DNA from: Variovorax saccharolyticus
GTDB taxonomy: Bacteria; Pseudomonadota; Gammaproteobacteria; Burkholderiales; Burkholderiaceae_C
Direction of reading: 5' to 3'
DNA: 64,000 bases
NCBI RefSeq assembly: GCF_030316765.1
Contig: NZ_JASZYT010000005.1
Location: 422,244 to 486,243 of the forward strand
In this document: positions 17,827 through 26,538 of the stretch, piece by piece
How positions within the stretch are numbered: position 1 is the first letter of the stretch
How the letters are laid out: every line of letters begins with the position of its first letter
Position numbers and translations under genes: made by a program
The notes under the pieces: model-generated
Told to the model about the DNA's origin: nothing
Databases searched by the model: none
Seen by the model: only the letters and a program-made list of their open reading frames with translations

Positions 17827-18507
17827 ATGGGAGACCAGAGACGCCCCCTGCAGCCCGGGGAGCCGGCGCCCGCGTTCGCACTTCCTGCGGCCAACCTCGA
17901 AGCGATGGTCTCCCTGGACAGCCTGCGCGGTCGCGCGTTCCTGATCGGCTTCTACCGCGGGCTGCATTGTCCGTTCTGCCGGCGCCAGGTGCTGCAACTC
18001 GCCGGCGTGCAGGCGGACTTGCAGGCCCTGGGGGTGCAGACCCTCGCCGTGATCAACACGCCGGTGGAACGCGCCCGACTTTATTTCCGCCATCGGCCGA
18101 CGCCGGTCACGCTCCTGTGCGACCCGGATTGCCTCACGCACCGGGCCTTCGGCGTGCCCTACCTCGAGTTCCAGCCCGAAGTCGAGGGCGAACGCCCCGA
18201 ATGGCCCTATCGCGCGAGCATGGCGGAATTCGGCGCGGCGCGCATCAATCCCGGGGGCGCTCTGCCGGTGCCGATGCAGCCGATGGAAGCCAATGCCGCG
18301 CTCAACGCCCTGGACGGCTTCGAACTCGACCAGACCGACCAGGCCATCTTCGAAAGCCACGCGACCCAGCTGGTGGGGCATTTCCTGGTCGACGGGTCCG
18401 GCATCGTCCGCTGGGCGCAGATCGAGGCCCGCGACGGGCCGAACGGCCTCTGCAGCTTTCCGGACGCGGCGCAATTCATTGCCGCCGCCGGCAGCCTTTC
18501 GCGTTGA
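17827..18507 (+). CDS. AhpC/TSA-family peroxiredoxin-like protein
   Basis: A 226-residue thioredoxin-fold protein. The active-site region reads FYRGLHCPFCRRQ, a CPFC redox motif in the position of the peroxidatic cysteine, as in the AhpC-TSA_2-type branch that includes many selenoprotein-like relatives. The segment LAVINTPVERARLYF and the conserved VDGSGIVRWAQIE near the C-terminus fit the fold. The start at 17827 follows AAGGAG. It probably reduces peroxides or thiols in the cytoplasm, but no substrate can be assigned. Confidence 0.82.
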   Translation: MGDQRRPLQPGEPAPAFALPAANLEAMVSLDSLRGRAFLIGFYRGLHCPFCRRQVLQLAGVQADLQALGVQTLAVINTPVERARLYFRHRPTPVTLLCDPDCLTHRAFGVPYLEFQPEVEGERPEWPYRASMAEFGAARINPGGALPVPMQPMEANAALNALDGFELDQTDQAIFESHATQLVGHFLVDGSGIVRWAQIEARDGPNGLCSFPDAAQFIAAAGSLSR

Positions 18508-18627
18508 TCTTCATCGCACAAACAGCAAAATTCCCGCCGCATCGTTCAAGCCAGCCGGGCCGGTCTCCTTTACCCTCGGCGACTTCCCTCCGCGGGCCCG
18601 CTCCGCTTCCCCGAAAAGGACCTTCCC

Positions 18628-19281
18628 ATGCCGATCACCGCCAAAGCCGTTCCCGGCGCCAAGCTGCTCACGCCGACCGACCACACGCTGGTCATGATCG
18701 ACTTCCAGTCGCAGATGGCGTTCGCGACGCACTCGATCGACGCCGTCACGCTGCGCAACAACGCGGCGCTGGTGGCGCATTCGGCCGCCGGCTTCGGCGC
18801 CTCGACCATCCTCACGACCGTCGCCGAGAAGAGCTTTTCCGGCCCGATGTTCGACGAGATCAAGGCCGCCTTCCCCGAGCAGGCGATGCTCGACCGCACC
18901 TCCATGAACAGCTGGGAGGACGCCGCCGTGATCAAGAGGATCAACGAGATCGGCAAGCCGCGCATCGTGCTGTGCGGGCTCTGGACCAGCGTGTGCATCG
19001 TCGGCCCGGCGCTGTCCGCGCTCGACCAGGGCTTCGAGGTGTACGTGATCGCCGACGCCTGCGGCGACGTCTCCGCCGAGGCCCACAACCGGGCCATGGA
19101 CCGCATGGTGCAGGCCGGCGCCCAGCCCATGACCGCGCTGCAGTACCTGCTCGAGCTGCAGCGCGACTGGGCCCGCGGCGATACCTACGACCTGACCACC
19201 GGCATCGCGAAGAAGTTCGGCGGCGCCTACGGCCTCGGCATCATCTACGCCAAGACCATGTTCGGCGCCCACGAGGGCTGA
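18628..19281 (+). CDS. Isochorismatase-like cysteine hydrolase (YcaC-type)
   Basis: A 217-residue cysteine hydrolase. The catalytic triad is visible as Asp in TLVMIDFQSQMAF, Lys in TTVAEKSFSGP and Cys in LWTSVCIVGPAL, the last preceded by the family glycine (LCGLWTSVC). The sequence is closest in style to YcaC-like hydrolases. Substrates of this branch are largely unknown. It heads a tightly packed run with XapX, amidohydrolase, DoxX and MFS genes, which suggests a small detoxification or amide-degradation operon. Confidence 0.85.
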   Translation: MPITAKAVPGAKLLTPTDHTLVMIDFQSQMAFATHSIDAVTLRNNAALVAHSAAGFGASTILTTVAEKSFSGPMFDEIKAAFPEQAMLDRTSMNSWEDAAVIKRINEIGKPRIVLCGLWTSVCIVGPALSALDQGFEVYVIADACGDVSAEAHNRAMDRMVQAGAQPMTALQYLLELQRDWARGDTYDLTTGIAKKFGGAYGLGIIYAKTMFGAHEG

Positions 19282-19296
19282 CGCGGAGCCGCCCGG

Positions 19297-19596
19297 ATGA
19301 AGCCGTACCTTGTTTCCCTGGCGCTCGGCGTGCTGGTCGGCGTGATCTATGCGCTGTTCAGCGTGCGCTCGCCGGCGCCGCCGATCATCGCGCTGGTGGG
19401 CCTGCTGGGCATCCTGGCCGGCGAGCAGCTGCCGCCGCTGGCCAAGCGCCTGCTCGACCGCAGCCCCGCTTCGACCTCCTGGCTGCACCATCAGGTCAAG
19501 CCGCACATGTTCGGGCGCCTGCCCGAGTGCGCCAAGGAGGCGCTGCCGCCGACCGCGGGCGTTCCGGTCGCCAACGGGGAGCAGGGCCGTGGCTGA
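19297..19596 (+). CDS. XapX-domain small membrane protein
   Basis: A 99-residue protein with two hydrophobic helices in the first roughly 45 residues (YLVSLALGVLVGVIYALFSV and PPIIALVGLLGILAGEQL), the XapX/DUF1427 signature, and a soluble tail. It starts 15 bases after the isochorismatase-like gene, and its stop overlaps the GTG start of the amidohydrolase. XapX proteins often sit beside hydrolase genes and have no assigned activity. Confidence 0.82.
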   Translation: MKPYLVSLALGVLVGVIYALFSVRSPAPPIIALVGLLGILAGEQLPPLAKRLLDRSPASTSWLHHQVKPHMFGRLPECAKEALPPTAGVPVANGEQGRG

Positions 19597-21472
19597 ATCG
19601 CCCTCGCTGATCCTTCACAACGGCCGCATCACCACGCTGGACCGCGCCAACCCGGTGGCCAGCGCGGTGGCCGTCAGCGACGGCCGCTTCAGCCGGGTCG
19701 GGCGCGATGAAGACGTCCTGCCGCTGGCCGGGCCCGCCACCCGCGTCATCGACCTGCAGGGCCGGCCGGTGCTGCCGGGCCTGATCGACAACCACCTGCA
19801 CATCATCCGCGGCGGCCTCAACTTCAACCTCGAACTGCGCTGGGACGGCGTGCGCAGCCTGGCCGACGCGATGGCGATGCTGCGGCAGCAGGTGGCGATC
19901 ACGCCGGCGCCGCAGTGGGTGCGCGTGGTGGGCGGCTTCACCGAACACCAGTTCGCCGAGAAGCGGCTGCCGACCATCGAGGAACTGAACGCCGTGGCGC
20001 CGGACACCCCGGTGTTCCTGCTGCACCTGTACGACCGGGCCCTGCTCAACGGCGCGGCCCTGCGCGCAGTCGGCTACACGCGCGACACGCCGGCGCCGCC
20101 CGGCGGCGAGATCGTGCGCGACAGCGCCGGCAACCCGACCGGCCTGCTGCTGGCCAAGCCGAACGCGAGCATCCTCTACGCGACCTTGGCCAAGGGGCCG
20201 AAGCTGCCCTTCGAGTACCAGCTCAACTCGACGCGCCACTTCATGCGCGAGCTCAACCGGCTCGGCGTCACCGGCGCCATCGATGCCGGCGGCGGCTTCC
20301 AGAACTTCCCCGAGGACTACCAGGTCATCCAGCAGCTGGCCGACGCCGGCCAGCTCACGATCCGCCTGGCCTACAACCTGTTCACGCAGAAGCCCAAGCA
20401 GGAGAAACAGGACTTCCTGAACTGGACCGCGAGCTCGACCTACAAGCAGGGCGACGACTACTTCCGCCACAACGGCGCCGGCGAAATGCTGGTGTTCTCC
20501 GCCGCCGACTTCGAGGACTTCCGCCAGCCGCGTCCCGAGATGGGCCCCGGCATGGAAGGCGATCTCGAGGAGGTGGTGCGCGTCCTGGTGCAGAACCGCT
20601 GGCCGTGGCGCATGCATGCCACCTACGACGAGACCATCGAGCGCGCGCTCGATGTCTTCGAGAAGGTGAACCGCGACACGCCGCTCGCGGGCCTGAACTG
20701 GTTCTTCGACCACTGCGAGACCATCTCCGAGAAGTCGATCGACCGCGTCGCGGCGCTCGGCGGCGGCATCGCGGTGCAGCACCGCATGGCCTACCAGGGC
20801 GAGTATTTCGTCGAGCGCTACGGCGCGGCGGCGGCCGAGGCGACGCCGCCGGTCAAGCGCATGCTCGAGAAGGGTGTGAAGGTCTCGGCCGGCACCGACG
20901 CCACCCGCGTGGCCTCGTACAACCCGTGGGTGTCGCTCGCCTGGCTGGTCACCGGCCAGACCGTCGGTGGCCTGCGCATCACGCCGCAGCGCAACTGCCT
21001 GGACCGCGAGGCGGCGCTGCGCATGTGGACCGAGCACGTCACCTGGTTCTCCAACGAGGTCGGCAAGAAGGGCCGCATCGAGGCCGGCCAGCTGGCCGAC
21101 CTGATCGTGCCCGACCGCGACTTCTTCGCCTGCCCCGAGTCCGAGATCGCCGACACCACGGCGCTCCTCACAGTGGTCGGTGGCAAGGTGGTGTATGCCG
21201 CGGGCGACTTCGCGCCGCACGACGAAGGCCTGCCGCCGCCGGCCATGCCGGACTGGTCGCCGGTGCGGCGCTTCGGCGGCTACGCGGCCTGGGGCGATGC
21301 CGAGGGCGCGCCGCTGCAGGCCACGCTGCGTCAGGCGGCCCAGGCCTGTGCCTGCGCCAACGATTGCGGCGTGCATGGCCACCGCCATGCGACCGCCTGG
21401 AGCAGCCGGCTGCCCGTGGCCGACCTCAAGAGCTTCTGGGGCGCGCTCGGCTGCGCCTGCTGGGCGGTCTGA
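19589..21472 (+). CDS. YtcJ-type metal-dependent amidohydrolase with a Cys/His-rich tail
   Basis: A 627-residue Amidohydro_3 enzyme. Metal-binding motifs are DNHLHIIRGG in the first strand, MHATYDE and FDHCET in the middle, and GTDATRVASYNPW near residue 430, followed by the typical end LADLIVPDRD. The GTG at 19589 is chosen because it begins the conserved ILHNGRITTLD. It lies inside the XapX stop and has an AGCAGGG upstream. Relative to common YtcJ proteins there is a C-terminal extension with clustered cysteines and histidines (CACANDCGVHGHRH and CACWAV) that could bind metal. Natural substrate unknown. Confidence 0.82.
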   Translation: MAESPSLILHNGRITTLDRANPVASAVAVSDGRFSRVGRDEDVLPLAGPATRVIDLQGRPVLPGLIDNHLHIIRGGLNFNLELRWDGVRSLADAMAMLRQQVAITPAPQWVRVVGGFTEHQFAEKRLPTIEELNAVAPDTPVFLLHLYDRALLNGAALRAVGYTRDTPAPPGGEIVRDSAGNPTGLLLAKPNASILYATLAKGPKLPFEYQLNSTRHFMRELNRLGVTGAIDAGGGFQNFPEDYQVIQQLADAGQLTIRLAYNLFTQKPKQEKQDFLNWTASSTYKQGDDYFRHNGAGEMLVFSAADFEDFRQPRPEMGPGMEGDLEEVVRVLVQNRWPWRMHATYDETIERALDVFEKVNRDTPLAGLNWFFDHCETISEKSIDRVAALGGGIAVQHRMAYQGEYFVERYGAAAAEATPPVKRMLEKGVKVSAGTDATRVASYNPWVSLAWLVTGQTVGGLRITPQRNCLDREAALRMWTEHVTWFSNEVGKKGRIEAGQLADLIVPDRDFFACPESEIADTTALLTVVGGKVVYAAGDFAPHDEGLPPPAMPDWSPVRRFGGYAAWGDAEGAPLQATLRQAAQACACANDCGVHGHRHATAWSSRLPVADLKSFWGALGCACWAV

Positions 21473-21909
21473 TGCAGGCACTGCGCAATCTGGCGACGAC
21501 GCCCGCGCTGCGATGGCTGGCGCTGCTTCTGCTGTGCGCGGCCTATCTGCAGGGCGCCTTCGTGAAAGCCACCGACTTCGCCTCGGCGATCGCCGAGATG
21601 CAGCACTTCGGTCTCGCGCCGGCGGCGCCGCTGGCCGTGCTCGTGATCGCGTTCGAGTTCGGCGCCTCGCTGATGATCCTGACCGGCTTCCATCGATGGC
21701 TGGGCGCCCTGGGCCTGGCCGGCTTCACGCTGATGGCGACCTTCATGGCCAACCGTTTCTGGGAGATGGCGCCGCCCGACCGCTTCATGGCGGCCAATGC
21801 CTTCTTCGAGCATTGGGGGCTGGTGGGCGGCTTTCTGCTGGTCGCCTGGCATGATCTGCGCGCACAGGACGAACGCACGGAAGTGCAAAGAACCGAGGTT
21901 TCCATTTGA
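21472..21909 (+). CDS. DoxX-family membrane protein
   Basis: A 145-residue integral membrane protein with four predicted helices (LALLLLCAAYLQGAF, PLAVLVIAFEFGASLMIL, GALGLAGFTLMATFM and WGLVGGFLLVAW) and the DoxX-like FVKATDFASAIAEM loop. The start shares a base with the amidohydrolase stop and the end overlaps the MFS gene, so it is translationally coupled on both sides. DoxX members are linked to redox or thiol stress, but the role here is unknown. Confidence 0.85.
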   Translation: MQALRNLATTPALRWLALLLLCAAYLQGAFVKATDFASAIAEMQHFGLAPAAPLAVLVIAFEFGASLMILTGFHRWLGALGLAGFTLMATFMANRFWEMAPPDRFMAANAFFEHWGLVGGFLLVAWHDLRAQDERTEVQRTEVSI

Positions 21910-23534
21910 GCTCCGAGCCATCGACCCCAGCCGCGCCCGCGTCGGCCTCGGGCAGTTTCGCGCCTCTGCGCCAGCCCGTGTTCGCAGTGCTATGGGTGGC
22001 GACCGTGCTCGGCAATGTCGGCAGCTTCATGCGCGACGTCGCCAGCGCCTGGATGGTGACCGAGCTGTCGGCCAGCCCCACCGCGGTGGCCCTGGTGCAG
22101 ACGGCCGCCACGCTGCCGATCTTCCTGCTCGCGATCCCGGCCGGCGTGCTGTCCGACATCCTCGACCGGCGCCGCTTCCTGATCTTCATCCAGATCATGC
22201 TGGCAGCGGTCAGCGGCACGCTGCTGCTGCTGGCGAGCACCAAGTCGCTGACGGTCGAGTACCTGATCGCGCTGACCTTCGTGGGCGGCATCGGGGCCGC
22301 GCTGATGGGTCCGACCTGGCAGTCGATCGTGCCCGAACTGGTGCCGCGTCCGGACCTCAAGAACGCCGTGGCGCTGAACTCGCTGGGCATCAACATCGCA
22401 CGCGCCATCGGCCCGGCCGCCGGCGGCCTGCTGCTGGCCAGCTTCGGGGCCGCCACGGCCTACGGCGCCGACGTGCTGAGCTATGTGTTCGTGATCGCCG
22501 CGCTGCTCTGGTGGAAGCGGCCGCCGACGCCCGACAGCGGCCTGTCGGAGCAGTTCTTCGGTGCTTTCCGGGCCGGCCTGCGCTATGCCCGGGCGAGCCG
22601 CGAACTGCACGTCGTGCTGCTGCGCGCGGCCGTGTTCTTTCTCTTCGCGAGCTCGGTCTGGGCACTGCTGCCGCTGGTGGCGCGCCGGATGCTGGGCGGC
22701 ACGGCCGGCTTCTACGGCCTGATGCTGGGCGCTGTCGGCGTCGGCGCGATCCTCGGCGCCTTGCTGCTGCCCCGGCTGCGCGCCAAGCTCGACGCCGACG
22801 GCCTGGTGCTGCTGGCATCGCTGCTGTCGGCCCTGGTGATGGCGGTGCTCGCGAGCGCGCCGCCGCAATGGCTGGCCGTGCTGCTCATGCTGCTGCTGGG
22901 CACCGGCTGGATCATCGCGCTCACCACGCTCAACGGCGTGGCCCAGGGGGTGCTGCCCAATTGGGTGCGCGGACGGGGCCTGGCGATCTACCTCACGGTG
23001 TTCAACGGCGCCATGGCGGCGGGCAGCCTGGGCTGGGGACTGGTGGCACAGAAGATGGGCGTGCCGGCCACCCTGCTGGTCGGCGCCGCGGGGTTGACGG
23101 TGGTGGCCTTCGTCTTCCACCGGGTCCGCCTGCCGTCGGGCGAGGCCGATCTGCAGGCTTCCAACCACTGGCCCGAGCCCTTGCTCGACGAGCCGGTCGC
23201 GAACGACCGCGGGCCGGTCATGGTGCAGGTCGAGTACCGAATCCGCAAGGCCGACCGACCGGCCTTCCTGCATGCGCTCAAGGCGATGTCGCTGGAGCGC
23301 CGCCGCGATGGCGCCTACGCCTGGGGCATCACCGAGCACACCCATGAGCCCGAGCGCCTGATGGAGTGGTTCCTGGTCGAGTCGTGGGCTGAACACCTGC
23401 GCCAGCACCAGCGGGTGTCGAAGGCCGACGCCGACCTGCAGCACGAGGTGGTGCGCTTCCACATCGGGCCCGAGGCGCCGGTGGTGCACCACTTCCTGGC
23501 GCTGGATCTGGACGAAAAGCGCGGCGCGGGCTGA
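21906..23534 (+). CDS. MFS transporter (EntS/MFS_3 type) with a C-terminal monooxygenase-like domain
   Basis: A 542-residue protein. Residues about 15-420 form twelve membrane helices typical of MFS_3 exporters (LWVATVLGNVGSFMRDVASA, IPAGVLSDILDRRR). The last roughly 105 residues are soluble and resemble an antibiotic-biosynthesis-monooxygenase-type ferredoxin fold (MVQVEYRIRKADRPAFLHA and WAEHLRQHQRVSKAD). This tail occurs in part of the family. The start is a TTG overlapping the DoxX stop as TTGA, with GGTTTCC but no strong ribosome site, so it is likely expressed by coupling. The cargo is unknown. Confidence 0.83.
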   Translation: MSSEPSTPAAPASASGSFAPLRQPVFAVLWVATVLGNVGSFMRDVASAWMVTELSASPTAVALVQTAATLPIFLLAIPAGVLSDILDRRRFLIFIQIMLAAVSGTLLLLASTKSLTVEYLIALTFVGGIGAALMGPTWQSIVPELVPRPDLKNAVALNSLGINIARAIGPAAGGLLLASFGAATAYGADVLSYVFVIAALLWWKRPPTPDSGLSEQFFGAFRAGLRYARASRELHVVLLRAAVFFLFASSVWALLPLVARRMLGGTAGFYGLMLGAVGVGAILGALLLPRLRAKLDADGLVLLASLLSALVMAVLASAPPQWLAVLLMLLLGTGWIIALTTLNGVAQGVLPNWVRGRGLAIYLTVFNGAMAAGSLGWGLVAQKMGVPATLLVGAAGLTVVAFVFHRVRLPSGEADLQASNHWPEPLLDEPVANDRGPVMVQVEYRIRKADRPAFLHALKAMSLERRRDGAYAWGITEHTHEPERLMEWFLVESWAEHLRQHQRVSKADADLQHEVVRFHIGPEAPVVHHFLALDLDEKRGAG

Positions 23535-23565
23535 GGCCGGCGCACGCCGATCGCGTCCGCTTGCG

Positions 23566-24003
23566 TCAGGCGGCCTGAAGCAAGGTGAACTGGCGTCGGG
23601 CGAGCAAGCGCTTGAAATCCCTATCAAAAGTCACGAGGTGCTCGCCCTGCTGAATTACCGCGGCCGCCAGCCAGGCGTCGGGCAGGTCGTTGGCGGCGAG
23701 GCCCTTGTCGATGCAGAGCTTTCTCAGGATCGGCCATTCGTCTCCAAGCGCCGGTGCGCTGACGCCCGGCATGTCGAGCAGTGCATCGACGAAGCGCACG
23801 GCTTCGGCGATCGGCGTCGGATTCACAAAAATCCTTGGATGCGTGGCCAGGCGCAGGAAGCTTGCCATGACCATGGGTTGCAGCGTAAGCGGCACAGCGG
23901 TGGCGGCCCTGTCCACAGCCTTCTGGAGCCAATCAAGTGCGACCTCGTGATGCGAGTGGTCAGTGCGAGAGGCGGCGACCAGCACGTTGACGTCGGGCGT
24001 CAT
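23566..24003 (-). CDS. vapC: PIN-domain ribonuclease toxin VapC
   Basis: A 145-residue PIN-domain protein of the TA-system VapC group. Acidic active-site residues are visible as MTPDVNVLVAA (Asp4), DALLDMPG, ANDLPDAWLAA and VTFDRDF. It should cleave RNA unless held by its antitoxin. The ATG overlaps the stop of the vapB gene by four bases, the usual antitoxin-first order. It is convergent with the MFS gene across 31 bases. Confidence 0.87.
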   Translation of the reverse strand: MTPDVNVLVAASRTDHSHHEVALDWLQKAVDRAATAVPLTLQPMVMASFLRLATHPRIFVNPTPIAEAVRFVDALLDMPGVSAPALGDEWPILRKLCIDKGLAANDLPDAWLAAAVIQQGEHLVTFDRDFKRLLARRQFTLLQAA

Positions 24004-24233
24004 TCGTCGGCAGCGTTGAGCATGGCCTTGTTGCTGAGCCCCGTGAGACCCGTGGCCAGCCCTCCCTTGCCGCGGTAGACGGGAAGAGCGCGAGGGGCGC
24101 GCGCACGTGGGTTGGCCTTCAGGCGCAATTGCAAGCCCTCCTCGATCAGCCGCGTCAGGCTGGTGTGTTGCTGTGCTGCCATGGTCTTGGCCCGAGTCAG
24201 CAATGCATCATTGAGGTTGAGCGTGGTTTTCAT
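24000..24233 (-). CDS. vapB: VapB-type antitoxin
   Basis: A 77-residue antitoxin. The N-terminus MKTTLNLNDALLTRAKTMAA is a ribbon-helix-helix DNA-binding domain of the type that pairs with PIN toxins, and the C-terminal part (LPVYRGKGGLATGL) would wrap the toxin. Position 24233 is preferred over upstream in-frame starts because the domain starts there and a palindromic operator lies immediately upstream. The gene overlaps vapC by four bases. Confidence 0.85.
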   Translation of the reverse strand: MKTTLNLNDALLTRAKTMAAQQHTSLTRLIEEGLQLRLKANPRARAPRALPVYRGKGGLATGLTGLSNKAMLNAADE

Positions 24234-24242
24234 GGACAAATG

Positions 24243-24258
24243 ATACAGATTTCTGTAT
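24243..24258. promoter_or_regulatory. Palindromic operator in front of vapBC
   Basis: ATACAGA-TT-TCTGTAT is a perfect inverted repeat with 7-bp arms, centred 17-18 bases upstream of the vapB ATG on the minus strand. Ribbon-helix-helix antitoxins autoregulate through such sites, so it is most likely the VapB operator, overlapping the promoter. Confidence 0.65.
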
Positions 24259-24312
24259 GAAATTTCCCGCCAAGCCGGGCCAACGCCATGACCGCACCGG
24301 CGTGGCCCGACA

Positions 24313-25236
24313 TCATCGAGGTGTCGTTGAATTCCATTCGCCACCAACCGCCAGGCGCCAGAACGCGTTCGCCGCATTCCCCAGCAGATCCCGATCGCGG
24401 TAGAGCCTGATCTCCAGGGGCACGTTCCAGTCCTCGCTGGCGGAGATGACGAGGCGTCCCTGGGCGAGGTCTTCTTCCACCAGCGTGCTCGGCAGCCACG
24501 CGAGCCCCCGGCCGTCCAGCGCCATCGTCCTGAGGACGGAGGCCAGATGGGCCGTGAAGACGGCTTGCACCGGCACGGACTCCAGCCTGGGGCCGATGAC
24601 TGCGCGCAGGATGCGACCCAGGCCCGATTCCTCCGTGTACTGCAGCACCGGGACCGCCGTCGACCCGGCGCGCACGAGTCGGTGACGGGCCTTGCCTCGC
24701 TCGTCGGGCACCGACACCGCGATCAGCAGGTCCTCTCCGATTCGCGCCGAACGGTACGGCTCTGAATCGAGCGCGCCCCGTGCCTGAGGGTGCGCGTGAC
24801 TCAGCACGAACTGGACCTTGCTCTGCAGCATCAGCGCCTCGCAGCGCTGCAGCACGTCGGAAATCAATTGCACCGGTCCGAGCGTCGTGTGCGATTCGAG
24901 GCTTCGCAGCCAGCGCGGCAGGAAGGTGAAGGAAAGCGCGTGCGTCGATGCGATCCGCAGCGTGTCGGAACCGGCTTCGGCGACCTTCTTGGCTTCTCCC
25001 GGCACCCGCGCGACCCTGGCGATCAGGTCCTGCGCGATGTCGGCGAACCATTCGCCGACTTCGGTCAGCCTCGCAGGCTGAGAGCTCCTGTCGAACAGGT
25101 CGGCTCCGACCCACTCCTCCAGGGCGCGAATGCGGCGGCTGAAGGCAGGTTGCGAGCTGTGGCGGTCTTCCGCGGCGCGCGAGAAATTGCCGGTCGCGGC
25201 CAGGGCCACGAAGTCTTCAAGCCAGATCAGGTTCAT
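24313..25236 (-). CDS. LysR-family transcriptional regulator, probably of the adjacent tartrate genes
   Basis: A 307-residue LysR-type regulator with the winged helix-turn-helix in the first 60 residues (FVALAATGNFSRAAEDRHSSQPAFSRRIRALEEWVG) and a periplasmic-binding-protein-like effector domain after about residue 90 (LRIASTHALSFTFLP). It is divergent from the tarD-like gene across 105 bases, the usual layout for a regulator and its target. The effector is presumably D-tartrate or a related hydroxy acid, by inference from the neighbour. Confidence 0.88.
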   Translation of the reverse strand: MNLIWLEDFVALAATGNFSRAAEDRHSSQPAFSRRIRALEEWVGADLFDRSSQPARLTEVGEWFADIAQDLIARVARVPGEAKKVAEAGSDTLRIASTHALSFTFLPRWLRSLESHTTLGPVQLISDVLQRCEALMLQSKVQFVLSHAHPQARGALDSEPYRSARIGEDLLIAVSVPDERGKARHRLVRAGSTAVPVLQYTEESGLGRILRAVIGPRLESVPVQAVFTAHLASVLRTMALDGRGLAWLPSTLVEEDLAQGRLVISASEDWNVPLEIRLYRDRDLLGNAANAFWRLAVGGEWNSTTPR

Positions 25237-25341
25237 GTGCGGTTCGTCCGGTGCATGGAAGCAGCGAAAAAGAGCATTGGCCGAAAAAACCGGCGCGGCG
25301 GACCATCGAGGCTCTCAATCAAACAGCACCTGGAGCCAAGC

Positions 25342-26508
25342 ATGAAGATCGTCGAGATCCGCGAGAAGACCATTCCCATCAGCTCGCCCATCCGCAACGC
25401 CTACATCGACTTTAGCAAGATGACGTTGAGCCTCGTCGCCGTGGTCACCGACGTGATCCGCGACGGCAAGCCGGTGGTGGGCTACGGCTTCAACTCGAAC
25501 GGTCGTTACGGCCAGGGCAAGCTGATGCGCGAGCGCTTCATCCCCCGCATCCTCGAAGCCGATCCGGCCTCGCTGGTGGATGCGACCGGAGACAACCTGG
25601 ACCCCCACAAGATCTGGAACACGATGTTCACGAACGAGAAGCCCGGCGGCCATGGCGAGCGTTCCGTGGCCATCGGCACCATCGACATGGCAGTGTGGGA
25701 CGCCGTGGCCAAGATCGAGGGCAAGCCGTTGTTCCAGCTGCTGGCTGACCGCTACGGCAACGGCAAGCCCAACCGCCGGATCTTCGTCTACGCGGCTGGC
25801 GGCTACTACTACCCCGGACAGGACCACAAGAAGCTTCAGGACGAGATGCGCAGCTACATCGACCGGGGCTACACCGTCGTGAAGAAGAAGATCGGCGGCG
25901 CCTCGCTCGACGAGGACCTGCGCCGCATCGACTCGATCATGGAAGTTCTGCAGGACGGCCAGAAGCTCTGCGTCGATGCCAACGGCCGCTTCGACCTCGA
26001 GACCGCGATTCGCTACGCCAAGGCCCTGTCGCAGTACGACCTCTTCTGGTACGAGGAGCCGGGCGACCCGCTGGACTTCGAGCTGCAGGCGGCCCTGCGC
26101 AACTTCTACAAGAACCCGATGGCCACGGGCGAGGATCTGTTCTCGATGCAGGACGCGCGCAACCTGATCCGCTACGGCGGCATGCGCCCGGACCGCGACT
26201 GGCTGCAGTTCGACTGCGCCCTGAGCTACGGTCTGGTCGAGTACCTGCGCACGCTCGACATGCTGAAGGAGCATGGCTGGTCGGCCAGCCGCTGCATCCC
26301 CCATGGCGGGCACCAGATGTCGCTGAACATCGCGGCCGGGCTCGGGCTGGGCGGCAACGAGTCCTACCCGGACCTGTTCCAGCCTTTCGGCGGTTTCCCG
26401 GATGGCGTGAAGGTCGAGAACAGCTTCGTGACGCTGCCCGAGCTGCCCGGCATCGGCTTCGAGGGCAAGGCGGACCTGTATCGCGAGATGCAGGCCCTGT
26501 CGGCCTGA
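25342..26508 (+). CDS. tarD: D-tartrate dehydratase-like enolase superfamily enzyme
   Basis: A 388-residue enolase-superfamily protein closely resembling D-tartrate dehydratase (TarD), which converts D-tartrate to oxaloacetate. Signature segments are FTNEKPGGHGERSVAIGTID, the base in VKKKIGGAS, metal ligands in CVDANGRFD, FWYEEPGDP and ATGEDLFS, and the second base region CIPHGGHQMSLNIAAG. The length equals that of characterised TarD. The ATG at 25342 follows a GGAG. A Bug receptor gene follows after 30 bases and a LysR gene is divergent, making a compact uptake-degradation module. Confidence 0.85.
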   Translation: MKIVEIREKTIPISSPIRNAYIDFSKMTLSLVAVVTDVIRDGKPVVGYGFNSNGRYGQGKLMRERFIPRILEADPASLVDATGDNLDPHKIWNTMFTNEKPGGHGERSVAIGTIDMAVWDAVAKIEGKPLFQLLADRYGNGKPNRRIFVYAAGGYYYPGQDHKKLQDEMRSYIDRGYTVVKKKIGGASLDEDLRRIDSIMEVLQDGQKLCVDANGRFDLETAIRYAKALSQYDLFWYEEPGDPLDFELQAALRNFYKNPMATGEDLFSMQDARNLIRYGGMRPDRDWLQFDCALSYGLVEYLRTLDMLKEHGWSASRCIPHGGHQMSLNIAAGLGLGGNESYPDLFQPFGGFPDGVKVENSFVTLPELPGIGFEGKADLYREMQALSA

Positions 26509-26538
26509 CGCAGCACCCAAGCACAACGGAGACAAGAC

